A DNA stretch of 64,000 bases from Prolixibacteraceae bacterium (GTDB taxonomy: Bacteria > Bacteroidota > Bacteroidia > Bacteroidales > Prolixibacteraceae), in NCBI GenBank assembly GCA_019459525.1, contig JAIBEY010000077.1, positions 53,572-117,571 on the forward strand, given 5' to 3'. Of this stretch, positions 27,610 to 36,682 are shown in pieces. The position numbers and the translations under genes were made by a program. The first letter of the stretch is position 1, and each line of letters opens with the position of its first letter. The notes beneath the pieces were generated by a model. That model made no database searches, had not been told where the DNA came from, and was given only the letters and a program-made list of their open reading frames with translations.

Positions 27610-27825
27610 ATGAAACAACTCAGAAAAGTATTCCGGTTCTATACCGAAGGTTTTTCGTCCATGCCCAAGTGGGGAAAGCAAGTTTGGCTGGTTATTCTGA
27701 TTAAGCTTTTCGTCATGTTTGTTATTCTGAAAATTTTCTTTTTCCCTAATTTTCTGAAGACGAACTTTAAAACCGATGCCGATAGAAGCAATCACGTTCT
27801 TGAAAATTTGACAGATATCAACTAA
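27610..27825 (+). CDS. DUF4492 small membrane protein upstream of cydA
   Basis: A 71-residue protein of the DUF4492 family, which is found in front of cydA in Bacteroidota and some Campylobacterota. It has an amphipathic, basic N-terminus (MKQLRKVFRFYTEGFSSMPKWGK) and one membrane helix (WLVILIKLFVMFVILKIFFF). The ATG at 27610 is preferred over a TTG six codons upstream. The gap to cydA is 15 bp, so the two are co-transcribed. A role in assembly or as an accessory subunit of cytochrome bd is inferred from this conserved position. Confidence 0.85.
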   Translation: MKQLRKVFRFYTEGFSSMPKWGKQVWLVILIKLFVMFVILKIFFFPNFLKTNFKTDADRSNHVLENLTDIN

Positions 27826-27840
27826 TTACAAAAAAAACCT

Positions 27841-29418
27841 ATGATTGAAGGACTCGATTTAGCTTTAGTAAATTGGTCGAGGGCTCAGTTCGCCCTCACG
27901 GCCATGTATCATTGGATTTTTGTGCCTTTAACACTGGGGCTGGGAATCATTATTGCCATAATGGAAACCCTCTATGTGAAGACCGGAAATCCGGAGTGGA
28001 AACGAATTACCAAATTCTGGATGACCATGTTCGGAATCAACTTCGCGATTGGAGTTGCAACCGGCATAATTCTCGAATTCGAGTTTGGCACCAATTGGTC
28101 GAACTATTCGTGGTTTGTGGGCGATATTTTTGGTGCCCCGCTCGCTATCGAAGGTATTCTGGCGTTTTTCATGGAGTCAACCTTTATCGCCATCATGTTT
28201 TTCGGGTGGAATAAAGTGAGCAAAAAATTCCATTTGACTGCCACCTGGCTTACAGCAATTGGAGCCAACCTATCGGCTCTATGGATTTTGGTAGCCAATG
28301 GCTGGATGCAAAAACCGGTTGGCATGGTTTTTAATCCGGAAACCGCCCGTATGGAAATGACCAGCTTTTGGGATGTTCTGTTCTCGCCCATGGCCGTGCA
28401 TAAATTTTTACACACCACTTCATCGAGTTTTGTGCTGGCAGCCATTTTTGTAATTGGCGTTTCGGCCTGGTTTATCCTGAAAGGCAGGGACATTGTTTTT
28501 GCCCGTAAAAGTATTGTTGTTGCCGCCATCTTCGGGTTCCTGGCGTCAATTTATACCGTAGCAACCGGCGACAGTTCAGCGCGTTCGGTAGCACACGACC
28601 AGCCCATGAAGTTTGCCGCTTTCGAAGGTCTTTACAACGGTAGTGAAGGCGCAGGGCTTGTGGCTTTGGGCTTAATATCCAGCAGCGAGACCGATCCGTC
28701 GAACGAAAACCTGAAAGATTTTACGCTGAAAATAGAAATACCAAATATCTTGTCGTACATGGCATTTATGGATTGGGATGCTTTTGTTCCGGGAATAAAC
28801 GACCTGATTAGGGGAAATGAAAAATACGGCATCATGTCGGCTACCGAAAAAATTAGCCGTGGGAAACTGGCCATTGAAAAACTAAAAGCATTTAAAGAGG
28901 CAAAAAAAGCGGGAATGGTGGCTCAGGCCGATTCGTTGAAAACTGAGATCATGAGTCCCGATTTTCAAAAGAACTATTTCAGCTATTTCGGGTACGGTTA
29001 TATTAGTGATCCGCATACGTTGGTGCCCAGTGTTCCTTTGTCATTTTACAGTTTTCACATCATGGTGGTGTTGGGAATGTATTTCATCCTTTTTTTCCTG
29101 ATGGCTTTGTTGTATACCCTTAAAGGTAAAATACACAAACACCGGTTGTTCCTGAAAGCCGCTATCTGGACCATTCCATTGGCTTATCTGGCCAGTCAGG
29201 CCGGATGGGTGGTTGCCGAAGTGGGGCGCCAACCCTGGGTTATTCAGGATTTGATGCCGACGATGGCTGCTGTTACTAAAATCAGTGCAGGCGCAGTGCA
29301 GGTAACATTCTGGCTGTTTGCCATTATTTTTACTACACTTTTGATCGCAGAAATCAAAATCATGATGCGCCAAATTAAAATCGGACCAAAATCAGAAGGA
29401 GGACCAAGTCATGTTTGA
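27841..29418 (+). CDS. cydA: Cytochrome bd ubiquinol/menaquinol oxidase subunit I
   Basis: CydA carries hemes b558, b595 and d and oxidises quinol. The 525-residue protein has the axial histidine in MYHWIFVPLTLG, the proton-path glutamates in EGILAFFMESTF, the heme ligand in VHKFLHTTSSS and the diagnostic GRQPW in VAEVGRQPWVIQD. The Q-loop between helices 6 and 7 contains a long insert with SSSETDPSNENLKDF and a Lys-rich helix. The 3' end overlaps cydB by 8 nt. bd oxidase has high oxygen affinity and resists cyanide, nitric oxide and sulfide, which the two copper oxidases in this window do not. Confidence 0.97.
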   Translation: MIEGLDLALVNWSRAQFALTAMYHWIFVPLTLGLGIIIAIMETLYVKTGNPEWKRITKFWMTMFGINFAIGVATGIILEFEFGTNWSNYSWFVGDIFGAPLAIEGILAFFMESTFIAIMFFGWNKVSKKFHLTATWLTAIGANLSALWILVANGWMQKPVGMVFNPETARMEMTSFWDVLFSPMAVHKFLHTTSSSFVLAAIFVIGVSAWFILKGRDIVFARKSIVVAAIFGFLASIYTVATGDSSARSVAHDQPMKFAAFEGLYNGSEGAGLVALGLISSSETDPSNENLKDFTLKIEIPNILSYMAFMDWDAFVPGINDLIRGNEKYGIMSATEKISRGKLAIEKLKAFKEAKKAGMVAQADSLKTEIMSPDFQKNYFSYFGYGYISDPHTLVPSVPLSFYSFHIMVVLGMYFILFFLMALLYTLKGKIHKHRLFLKAAIWTIPLAYLASQAGWVVAEVGRQPWVIQDLMPTMAAVTKISAGAVQVTFWLFAIIFTTLLIAEIKIMMRQIKIGPKSEGGPSHV

Positions 29419-30541
29419 ATCACTATCGCTTATTACTTTACAGCAATACTGGTGGCTGATTGTTTCGCTGCTGGGCGCATTATTGGTTTTTCTGATGTTT
29501 GTGCAGGGCGGGGAAACCTTATTTTTCAGCATAGCCAGAACCGAAGATGAAAAAACGTTGCTGGTGAATACGCTGGGACGTAAATGGGAATTTACTTTTA
29601 CTACACTCGTAACTTTCGGCGGGGCTTTCTTTGCTTCATTTCCACTGTTTTATTCCACCTCATTTGGTGGTGCCTACTGGGTTTGGTTTGCTATCCTGGT
29701 TTCGTTTGTTATTCAGGCTGTTTCGTTCGAATTCCGGAAAAAACCGGCGAATTTGCTTGGGGCAAAAACATACGAAATCTTTCTTTTCCTGAACGGGTTG
29801 CTTGGGCCGCTATTGATAGGGACTGCCGTAGGGACATTCTTCAACGGTGCCATGTTTTCGCTCGACGATATGAACCGGGTGACCTGGGGAACACCTTTCC
29901 GTGGGCTGGAAGCTGTGCTTACGTTCCATAACCTGGCATTGGGATTGGCCGTTCTTTTCCTTTCCCGGGTATTGGGTTTGTTGTATTTTATGAATTCGAT
30001 TGAGAATACCGCGATTTACGAGCGGTCGAAAATACAGTTGCTATACAATACGGTTCCATTCCTGGTATTCTTTCTTTATTTCGTTATTGCCTTGTTGTTT
30101 AAAGATGGGTTTGCATACCAACCCGAAACCGGCGCAATCACAATAGAACCATACAAATATCTGCATAATTTAGTGGCTATGCCTGTTAATACATTCATGC
30201 TGTTGATTGGTGTTGTTGGTGTTTTGTGGGGTATCGTTTCAACTCTGCTGAAAGGCGGAACCAAAGGGATCTGGTTTGTCGGCGGCGGAACTGTGCTGAC
30301 TGTTTGGGCTTTGCTTATTCTGGCAGCATTTAATCATACCAGTTTTTATCCCTCGGTGTTCGATTTGCAATCGTCGCTGACGATCGAAAATGCGTCTTCA
30401 AGCCGGTTTACACTGGTGGCTATGAGCTATGTTTCGCTGTTTGTTCCGTTTGTTTTAGGCTACATCTGGTATGCCTGGAAAGCAATGAACAACAAGAAAA
30501 TCAGCACGGAAGAACTGGAACAGGAACATCACGTTTATTAA
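29411..30541 (+). CDS. cydB: Cytochrome bd oxidase subunit II
   Basis: A 376-residue membrane protein with about eight to nine helices, the partner of CydA. Its N-terminus (QQYWWLIVSLLGALLVFLMF, then VQGGE) matches the CydB family, including the W and GG(E/Q) positions; RKWEFTFTTLVTFGGAFFASFPLFY follows. The start codon overlaps the end of cydA by 8 nt. A REP-like element and a 45-codon reading frame follow before the operon terminator. Confidence 0.96.
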   Translation: MFESLSLITLQQYWWLIVSLLGALLVFLMFVQGGETLFFSIARTEDEKTLLVNTLGRKWEFTFTTLVTFGGAFFASFPLFYSTSFGGAYWVWFAILVSFVIQAVSFEFRKKPANLLGAKTYEIFLFLNGLLGPLLIGTAVGTFFNGAMFSLDDMNRVTWGTPFRGLEAVLTFHNLALGLAVLFLSRVLGLLYFMNSIENTAIYERSKIQLLYNTVPFLVFFLYFVIALLFKDGFAYQPETGAITIEPYKYLHNLVAMPVNTFMLLIGVVGVLWGIVSTLLKGGTKGIWFVGGGTVLTVWALLILAAFNHTSFYPSVFDLQSSLTIENASSSRFTLVAMSYVSLFVPFVLGYIWYAWKAMNNKKISTEELEQEHHVY

Positions 30542-30600
30542 AACAAGGAAAAATGGCCGATAGGAAATCAATGTTGTTTAGTTAAGCTCAAACGATAAGA

Positions 30601-30670
30601 GACCGTCATTGCGGCGAACAGTGTAATCTATAAATCAACAGATTACTTCACGTCGTTCGCAATAACGACC
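30601..30670. repeat. REP/BIME-like imperfect palindrome
   Basis: A 70-bp element with outward arms (GACCGTCATTGCGGCGAAC on the left; GTTCGCAATAACGAC on the right) and inner arms GTAATCT / AGATTAC. The pattern GTCATTGCGA...AAGCAATCT is a widely seen intergenic repeat type. It lies between cydB and the CydX-like gene and may act as an RNA stem that protects the upstream message. Confidence 0.65.
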
Positions 30671-30729
30671 TTAACGAAACGATGTTGAATTGAAAATAGT
30701 GAATTGGTAAATCATTTAAATGAAATAAT

Positions 30730-30867
30730 ATGTACTGGAATTCAATATTGTGGTTTTTAAGCTGGCCTGCCTTAATTGTAGCCAGTTACCATTTGGTAAA
30801 ATATACCATTAAAAAATACGAACCTATTCTGGAGAAACCTGTAAAAAAGGCAACTCCTGAAAAATAG
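30730..30867 (+). CDS. CydX-like small membrane protein
   Basis: A 45-residue reading frame with ATG at 30730 and TAG at 30865-30867. The product begins MYWNSILWFLSWPALIVASY, one hydrophobic helix with several Trp, followed by a basic and polar tail (KKYEPILEKPVKKATPEK). Its size, single helix, Trp-rich start and position after cydB on the same strand parallel CydX/CbdX, the small third subunit of bd oxidase that stabilises the hemes. It is 188 bp from cydB with a REP-like element between, and a strong terminator follows within 14 bp, supporting a real gene end. Homology to CydX is not provable by eye. Confidence 0.7.
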   Translation: MYWNSILWFLSWPALIVASYHLVKYTIKKYEPILEKPVKKATPEK

Positions 30868-30880
30868 CAGATACCTAAAA

Positions 30881-30919
30881 AACAGAAAAGCGCCTCATAA
30901 ACAAAGGCGCTTTTCTGTT
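30881..30919. terminator. Bidirectional terminator between cyd operon and pssA
   Basis: A perfect 15-bp stem (30881-30895 with 30905-30919; core GAAAAGCGCCT/AGGCGCTTTTC) and a 9-nt loop sit between the convergent CydX-like and pssA genes, with A- and T-rich flanks usable in both directions. Confidence 0.88.
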
Positions 30920-30938
30920 GAATGTCTTTAAACTTTAT

Positions 30939-31691
30939 TTAGTTCATTCCGGTCAGGTAGCTTATGGCCGAAAGCAAAACATACCAGATAATAATCAGGG
31001 GTAAAGCATAAATCTGAAGGAATAGGAGCATGAGAAGTGTAACGCCTAAAAAGAGAAAACGCAGGGCATTTTCTTTCAGCTTCAGGTTTTTGAATTTCAG
31101 GTTAAACATGGGTAATTCGGAGACCATCAGAAATGAGCAACAGAAAATGGCTGCCAGTATGGTATATTTATTCAGGATAAGGGGCACCACATTTTGCCTG
31201 ATTCCTAGTTCCAGAATTAAGGCAAGCGATGCAAAAAAGATGGCGTTGGCCGGTATGGGCATCCCCAAAAATTGTTCGGTTTGGCGGGTATCGGTATTGA
31301 ATTTGGCCAGTCGGAAAGCCCCGGCAACCGGAATAATCAAACTGGTAAAAAGTAAAATCCATTGGCTCCAGTTGGCTTCAATTTCCTGAATCGGTTGGTT
31401 TTTGCCAAACAAGGTGATTTCGAGCATGGTAAAAACAATAGCAGCAGGCGCCAGACCGAAGGAAACGGTATCGGCCAGCGAATCCAGTTCTTTTCCAATA
31501 GATGAATAAGCTTTGAGCAACCGGGCTGAAAAGCCGTCGAGAAAATCGAAAACGGCAGCGGCAAAAATGAAGATGGCAGCCCAACCCAATTGGCCGTCAA
31601 CGGCAAAAAAGACCGCTAAACTGCCACACACCAGGTTTAAGGCGGTGATGGTATTGGGTACCCAAAAAAATATCTGGCTGGTGCGGCTCAT
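30939..31691 (-). CDS. pssA: CDP-diacylglycerol-serine O-phosphatidyltransferase
   Basis: PssA makes phosphatidylserine from CDP-diacylglycerol and serine. The 250-residue membrane protein carries the CDP-alcohol phosphotransferase signature D-G-x2-A-R-x8-G-x3-D-x3-D in DFLDGFSARLLK...GKELDSLAD, preceded by FWVPNTITALNLVCGSLAVF. Several hydrophobic helices follow. The psd gene lies 4 bp upstream on the same strand and cdsA further upstream, so three steps of phosphatidylethanolamine synthesis are clustered in this order. Confidence 0.95.
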   Translation of the reverse strand: MSRTSQIFFWVPNTITALNLVCGSLAVFFAVDGQLGWAAIFIFAAAVFDFLDGFSARLLKAYSSIGKELDSLADTVSFGLAPAAIVFTMLEITLFGKNQPIQEIEANWSQWILLFTSLIIPVAGAFRLAKFNTDTRQTEQFLGMPIPANAIFFASLALILELGIRQNVVPLILNKYTILAAIFCCSFLMVSELPMFNLKFKNLKLKENALRFLFLGVTLLMLLFLQIYALPLIIIWYVLLSAISYLTGMN

Positions 31692-31695
31692 ACGA

Positions 31696-32349
31696 TTACA
31701 ATTGACCGATAATGGTTTGCGAACCTTTAACTTTATCGCGTAGTTTTACATTAAGCTGGGTGCCTAATGGTAAATAAAGATCGACACGTGAGCCGAAGCG
31801 GATAAAACCCAGTTCAGTGGTTTGGTTAACCTTATCGCCAACGGTAACATAGTTAATAATGCGGCGGGCCATTGCACCGGCAATCTGTTTCATTACGATT
31901 TCGCGCCCGTCATCTAACTTTACAGCAGTGGTCGTCCGTTCGTTTTCTTCGGCCGATTTGTCTTTAAAAGCTGCGTAAAACTCTCCGTCCTTGTGTTTCA
32001 TATAGGTTACCAGTCCGGGAACAGGTATCCAGTTAATGTGTACATTGGTGGGCGACATAAATATGGAAACCTGAAGGCATTTGGTTTTCAGGTATTCGTT
32101 TTCTACCGTTTCTTTTATCTCACAGATTTTTCCGTCGGCAGGCGAAAGAATAACATTTTCATTCAGCGTGATGGTGCGCTGCGGATATCTGAAAAATTGA
32201 ATAATCAGGAAGTAAACGATTGCAGCTACAGCTAAAATGCTGAATTTGATACTTTGTTCGGTAATGAAGAACCACGAAATCAAAATAAGAACTGTCAGAA
32301 TTGCAGTTGCATAATTGATTGTTCCAATGCCGGCTTTGTGAACTTTCAT
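31696..32349 (-). CDS. psd: Phosphatidylserine decarboxylase
   Basis: Psd converts phosphatidylserine to phosphatidylethanolamine. The 217-residue protein belongs to the short, archaeal/Bacteroidota type. Two N-terminal hydrophobic segments precede the catalytic part (ILSPADGKICEI, MSPTNVHINWIPVPG). The self-cleavage site that generates the pyruvoyl group is the Gly-Ser in LGFIRFGSRVDLYLP. It lies 4 bp before pssA, the preceding pathway step. Confidence 0.94.
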   Translation of the reverse strand: MKVHKAGIGTINYATAILTVLILISWFFITEQSIKFSILAVAAIVYFLIIQFFRYPQRTITLNENVILSPADGKICEIKETVENEYLKTKCLQVSIFMSPTNVHINWIPVPGLVTYMKHKDGEFYAAFKDKSAEENERTTTAVKLDDGREIVMKQIAGAMARRIINYVTVGDKVNQTTELGFIRFGSRVDLYLPLGTQLNVKLRDKVKGSQTIIGQL

Positions 32350-32484
32350 GAATGTTTATTAATAATACGGCTCAAAAATAGCAAATTAATGAGCTTTTTG
32401 ACAGTATTGTGTATTTAAAGTCAAGTAACTTTTAAACATTCTGACGTTTATAGTGTAGTTGGGGTCCTGTTTTTCGAGCTGCCT

Positions 32485-33309
32485 TTATTCCACCATCAAC
32501 TTTAAATACATGACAATGACCGGCACCGCAAAGAATAAAGAATCGAAACGATCGAGCATTCCTCCGTGTCCGGGTAAGATGTGGCCGCTGTCTTTAATAC
32601 CAAAGTGCCGTTTAAACATTGATTCGGTTAAATCTCCGAAAGTAGAGGAAATAACGGTCAGGATGCTGATTGCAATCCAATGAACTGTTCTGATTTCGGG
32701 AATAAATTCACCAATAGCCCAGGCGGCAGCAATGGCAGTTAATGTGCCACCAATTGCTCCTTCCCACGATTTTTTGGGCGAAATACGTTCGAAAAGCCGG
32801 TGTTTCCCGATCGAAACTCCAAAGAGATAAGCCCCCGAATCGTAAATCCAGATAAGCGAAATTAACGCGATAAGCAGCTTGGGAGTGTATGCATTGCCGG
32901 TTGACAGGGCCGGAAACACTAAAAAGTTAATGAGTGATAAAGGAATGGCCAGGTAAACAATACAGAAAATGGTTGTGGCTATATTTTCAACTGGTTTTTC
33001 TTGTTTCCGGTAGAGTTCTGCTGCCATAACAATCAGAAAAAGAGGAAACAGCATAAACAGGAAGGCGAAGCCCAGAATGCCCTGGGCAATAAGGAATGTA
33101 AGTGTAAACAGAACAACTGAAATCAGGTAACTCAATACCTGGTTGGGTTTTATTTCCGATTGGTGAAAGAGTTTATTAAACTCGGCAATCCCCCCAACTA
33201 AAATGAGCAGGAACAAAACGGCAAAACTATATGGGCCAACAAGGATAGCTGTCAGCATAACTAAAACGAGAACAATACCGGTGATCGTTCGTGTCAGTAA
33301 TTTCTTCAA
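32485..33309 (-). CDS. cdsA: Phosphatidate cytidylyltransferase
   Basis: CdsA makes CDP-diacylglycerol, the precursor for PssA encoded downstream. The 274-residue membrane protein ends with the full family signature: FGDLTESMFKRHFGIKDSG followed by LPGHGGMLDRFDSL. About seven hydrophobic helices precede it. The start is a TTG that overlaps the stop of the DUF2007 gene by 4 nt; no in-frame ATG is available before the first helix, so translational coupling is likely. A 135-bp gap separates it from psd. Confidence 0.94.
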   Translation of the reverse strand: MKKLLTRTITGIVLVLVMLTAILVGPYSFAVLFLLILVGGIAEFNKLFHQSEIKPNQVLSYLISVVLFTLTFLIAQGILGFAFLFMLFPLFLIVMAAELYRKQEKPVENIATTIFCIVYLAIPLSLINFLVFPALSTGNAYTPKLLIALISLIWIYDSGAYLFGVSIGKHRLFERISPKKSWEGAIGGTLTAIAAAWAIGEFIPEIRTVHWIAISILTVISSTFGDLTESMFKRHFGIKDSGHILPGHGGMLDRFDSLFFAVPVIVMYLKLMVE

Positions 33310-33512
33310 TGGATTAATTCTTTTAGAAGTTCGGTGGCTTTATAACTAAAATCCTGATGAACCCACACTTCCCATTCTCCGATAGAAGGGAATGTTGAAT
33401 CGTGTTCGTTCAGTACAACACATTTAATTTCTTCGTTTTCGAGAATCTCTTTAGCAATTTCAGCCTGAAAACCATGCTCGGTGTGAAATACACGTACCCA
33501 ATCTTTTTCCAT
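33306..33512 (-). CDS. DUF2007-family small protein
   Basis: A 68-residue protein of the DUF2007 ('putative signal-transducing') family: VRVFHTEHGFQAEIAKEILE, then VVLNEHDSTFPSIGEWEVWV and QDFSYKATELLKELI. Its fold is similar to a small alpha/beta sandwich related to PII-like proteins. Function is not established. It sits between the LUD gene (11 bp) and cdsA (4-nt overlap), an arrangement common in Bacteroidota. Confidence 0.85.
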   Translation of the reverse strand: MEKDWVRVFHTEHGFQAEIAKEILENEEIKCVVLNEHDSTFPSIGEWEVWVHQDFSYKATELLKELIH

Positions 33513-33523
33513 AACTGCTTGTT

Positions 33524-34159
33524 TTAAATTGGTTCTTCAGAAATGATTACAATCAGCGATTTCGGACCATGCATACCCATAACCAGTGTTTTCTCGATAT
33601 CGGCGGTGCGACTGGGCCCGGTAATGTTGCTGATTAACGAAGGTAGTTCATTTTTGTATTTATTTTGCAGTTTTTCCATGGCCCCGTCTAAATAATCTGT
33701 TAGCTGCGATTGGGCGGCCACTACAATATGTGTTTCAGGAAATACATTCAGGCGGCGTCCCGAGATTTGAGCCGAACTGATCAGTACTGAACCCAAATGG
33801 GCGACCAACAGTTCGCAGCCGGTAACGCCAACATTCAGTTCGGTAAAAGTGTCTTCGCCGGAATCTGTTTTAACCGTATTTTTTAGCAGGTCCTGAAGTA
33901 CAGGATCGGTACAAAAAACGCTGGTTTGGTTCTTTGTTTGGCAAATGGTACTGATGTGAGCGGCAATTTCTGACTTTGTTTGGCACAAAATGACCTGCCC
34001 ACCAATCATTTCAAGGTTTGCTTTAAATTCCAGTTCCAATGCCTGATTTAAGGAATGGTAAATGGGAGAGGTGAAATCGGGGATATTTACCTCGATTTCA
34101 CCTCTTTTATCCTGTGCGGCCTTCAGTCGGGCCAAAATGTTGTTTCTTGCAGATTCCAT
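33524..34159 (-). CDS. LUD-domain protein (LutC/YkgG type)
   Basis: A 211-residue protein with the LUD domain found in lactate-utilisation subunit LutC. It shows LNVGVTGCELLVAHLGSVLISSAQISGRR, and VVAAQSQLTDYLDGA and NITGPSRTADIEKTLVMGMHGP near the end, the family's most conserved part. No lutA or lutB gene is nearby, so a role in lactate oxidation is uncertain. Its ATG overlaps the ftsH stop by 1 nt (TAATG), meaning tight coupling to the protease. A stand-alone LUD gene behind ftsH is frequent in this phylum, with unknown function. Confidence 0.87.
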   Translation of the reverse strand: MESARNNILARLKAAQDKRGEIEVNIPDFTSPIYHSLNQALELEFKANLEMIGGQVILCQTKSEIAAHISTICQTKNQTSVFCTDPVLQDLLKNTVKTDSGEDTFTELNVGVTGCELLVAHLGSVLISSAQISGRRLNVFPETHIVVAAQSQLTDYLDGAMEKLQNKYKNELPSLISNITGPSRTADIEKTLVMGMHGPKSLIVIISEEPI

Positions 34160-36189
34160 TATTCCGCGGCAGGTTCTGTCGGCATGTCAGCATTTTCAAG
34201 CGATCCGGCAGCTAATTCTTTTTTTGCTTCAGCAACCATTAATGGTTTGCCCCACTGACGTTTCCCAAAAACATGCTCCAAATCTTCGCTAAAAATAACT
34301 TCCTTCTCCAAAAGCAATTCAGCCAGTTTACCGTGGCCCTCTTTATTTGCTGTCAGCACGTCCAAAGCCCGAAGGTACTGCGTTTCAATCAGAAGTTTCG
34401 ATTCGGCATCGATCAGTTCGGCAGTTTTTTCGCTGTATGGTTTGGTAAATCCAAACTCATTCTGGCCCGATGAATCGTAGTAACTGATATTTCCGACTTT
34501 TTCGCTCATCCCAAAAATACTAACCATGGCATAAGCCTGTTTGGTTACTTTTTCGAGGTCGTTTTGTGCCCCTGAAGAAATGCTGTTGAACGCAATTTGT
34601 TCGGCAGCACGGCCTCCTAAAGCTGAACACATTTCGTCGAGCAACTGATCTTTGGTTGTGATGGAACGTTCTTCGGGGAGATACCAGGCAGCCCCCAATG
34701 CTTTTCCGCGGGGAACAATAGTTACTTTAACCAGCGGATGCGCATGTTCGAGCAGCCAGCTAATGGTAGCATGTCCGGCTTCATGATAAGCAATTCTGCG
34801 TTTTTCATCCACCGAAATAATTTTATTTTTCTTTTCCAGACCTCCAACAATACGGTCAACGGCATCCAGAAAATCTTGTTTGTCAACAATTTCTTTGTTT
34901 TTACGGGCAGCAATCAAAGCCGACTCGTTACAAACATTAGCAATGTCAGCTCCTGAAAATCCGGGAGTTTGTTTGGCCAGGAATGCAGGTTCAACTTCAG
35001 CCGATAGTTTGATCGGTTTCAGGTGAACATTGAATATTTCTTCGCGTTCGTTCAGGTCGGGCAATTCTACGTGGATTTGGCGGTCGAAGCGGCCGGCACG
35101 CATCAACGCACGGTCGAGAATGTCGGCCCGGTTGGTTGCGGCAAGAATAATTACTCCTGAATTGGTGTCAAAACCATCCATTTCAGTAAGCAACTGGTTC
35201 AGCGTATTTTCGCGCTCATCGTTCGATCCCATATTTGGGTTCTTGCCACGGGCACGACCGATAGCATCAATTTCGTCGATAAAAACAATACAAGGCGATT
35301 TTTCTTTGGCCTGTTTAAATAAATCGCGAACGCGTGAAGCACCAACCCCCACAAACATTTCAACAAAGTCGGAACCCGACATGGAGAAAAACGGGACGTT
35401 GGCTTCACCGGCAACCGCTTTGGCCAGCAAGGTTTTCCCGGTTCCGGGAGGGCCTACTAAAAGGGCTCCTTTCGGTATTTTACCACCCAGCTTGGTGAAT
35501 TTGGTCGGGCTTTTCAGGAAATCAACAATTTCTTCTACCTCCTGTTTGGCCTCGGCTAAACCGGCAACATCTTTAAACGTGGTCGAAACCCTCGAGTCCT
35601 TATCGAAAACTTTAGCCTGCGATTTTCCTACATTGAAGATGTTTCCTGCGCCACCACCGCCGGAACCTTTGCTCATTCGTTTGAAAATCCACCACCACAG
35701 TAATATAATGAGTGCAAAAGGTCCGATCCAACTGAGCAATTCACCCAGGTAATTGTGTACTGTTTTATATTCGACACTAATTTTATTGTCTTCGGTGGCA
35801 TTCACCTGCGCTTCCTGTAAATTCTTTTCAAAAGAATCTACCGATCCGATGGTAAAGAAATAATGTGGTCCAGTCTTGGCAGGTGCAGTAAAACCAGTAT
35901 TAAGCTTCGATGCGTATTTGTCGTAGCTGGTTTCTTTCAGATAGATTTGGGCTTCTTTTTCGTTTACAACAGTTATTTTTTTAATGTCGTTGTTAGCGAG
36001 CATCGTTGTTTTAACGTCTTTCCAGTTTGTTTCAACGGGTCCGGCACCCATGGTAAACCATTGTATCGCCAAAAATGCGATAATTATTACTCCGTAAATC
36101 CAGTAAGGATTAATTTTAGGTGCTTTGTTTATTGTCGGCCTCATGTTGCCGAAATTCGGTTTTTCTTTATTGTTTTTATTTTCTGCCAT
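34159..36189 (-). CDS. ftsH: ATP-dependent zinc metalloprotease FtsH
   Basis: FtsH degrades damaged or unneeded membrane and cytoplasmic proteins. The 676-residue protein has two N-terminal membrane helices (about 27-46 and 150-168) flanking a periplasmic domain, a Gly-rich linker, an AAA+ domain with Walker [17 protein letters not shown] and Walker [13 protein letters not shown] plus the second-region homology, and the zinc-protease motif HEAGH with the third ligand in the following domain. It lies 2 bp downstream of rsfS and is coupled to the LUD gene. Confidence 0.97.
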   Translation of the reverse strand: MAENKNNKEKPNFGNMRPTINKAPKINPYWIYGVIIIAFLAIQWFTMGAGPVETNWKDVKTTMLANNDIKKITVVNEKEAQIYLKETSYDKYASKLNTGFTAPAKTGPHYFFTIGSVDSFEKNLQEAQVNATEDNKISVEYKTVHNYLGELLSWIGPFALIILLWWWIFKRMSKGSGGGGAGNIFNVGKSQAKVFDKDSRVSTTFKDVAGLAEAKQEVEEIVDFLKSPTKFTKLGGKIPKGALLVGPPGTGKTLLAKAVAGEANVPFFSMSGSDFVEMFVGVGASRVRDLFKQAKEKSPCIVFIDEIDAIGRARGKNPNMGSNDERENTLNQLLTEMDGFDTNSGVIILAATNRADILDRALMRAGRFDRQIHVELPDLNEREEIFNVHLKPIKLSAEVEPAFLAKQTPGFSGADIANVCNESALIAARKNKEIVDKQDFLDAVDRIVGGLEKKNKIISVDEKRRIAYHEAGHATISWLLEHAHPLVKVTIVPRGKALGAAWYLPEERSITTKDQLLDEMCSALGGRAAEQIAFNSISSGAQNDLEKVTKQAYAMVSIFGMSEKVGNISYYDSSGQNEFGFTKPYSEKTAELIDAESKLLIETQYLRALDVLTANKEGHGKLAELLLEKEVIFSEDLEHVFGKRQWGKPLMVAEAKKELAAGSLENADMPTEPAAE

Positions 36190-36191
36190 TT

Positions 36192-36575
36192 TTATTGCTT
36201 GTTTTCTTCTTTTATTAATTCAATGTGTGCATCGGCCCAAAGGTTTTCAAGATCGTAAAATTGCCGGGCATCTCGTTGAAAAATATGCACCATAATGTCG
36301 GCATAATCAAGTAAAACCCAGATCGAATTCTGATATCCGTCAGTATGCCAGGCTTTTTCGTTAAGTAATTCGATTACGGTATCTTCTACCGAATGGGAAA
36401 TTGCATCAACCTGTGTGTTCGAATTCCCGTGACAAATGATAAAATATTTACATTCGGTATGGTTAATTTTGGTTAGGTCTATTTTAACGATGTCAATCCC
36501 TTTTTTTCTTTGAATCCCTTCAACAATGGCATCGATCAATTGTTCAGTCTCAGTTTCTTTAACGCTTTTGTTCAT
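36192..36575 (-). CDS. rsfS: Ribosome silencing factor RsfS
   Basis: RsfS binds ribosomal protein L14 and blocks subunit joining when nutrients are scarce. The 127-residue protein matches the family along its length: LIDAIVEGIQRKKGIDIVKIDL, then the core CKYFIICHGNSNTQVDAISH and WVLLDYADIMVHIFQ, ending YDLENLWADA. It is divergent from birA (107 bp between starts) and is the first gene of the rsfS-ftsH-LUD-DUF2007-cdsA run. Confidence 0.95.
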   Translation of the reverse strand: MNKSVKETETEQLIDAIVEGIQRKKGIDIVKIDLTKINHTECKYFIICHGNSNTQVDAISHSVEDTVIELLNEKAWHTDGYQNSIWVLLDYADIMVHIFQRDARQFYDLENLWADAHIELIKEENKQ

Positions 36576-36682
36576 AAATTTTTATTAGAACTACAAAGAT
36601 AAATTTTTTAATTTATTAGATGTGATTAAACTTGTATGATGAATTTCCTGAAAACATGGAAATGTAAATTTAACCTCGCAAA

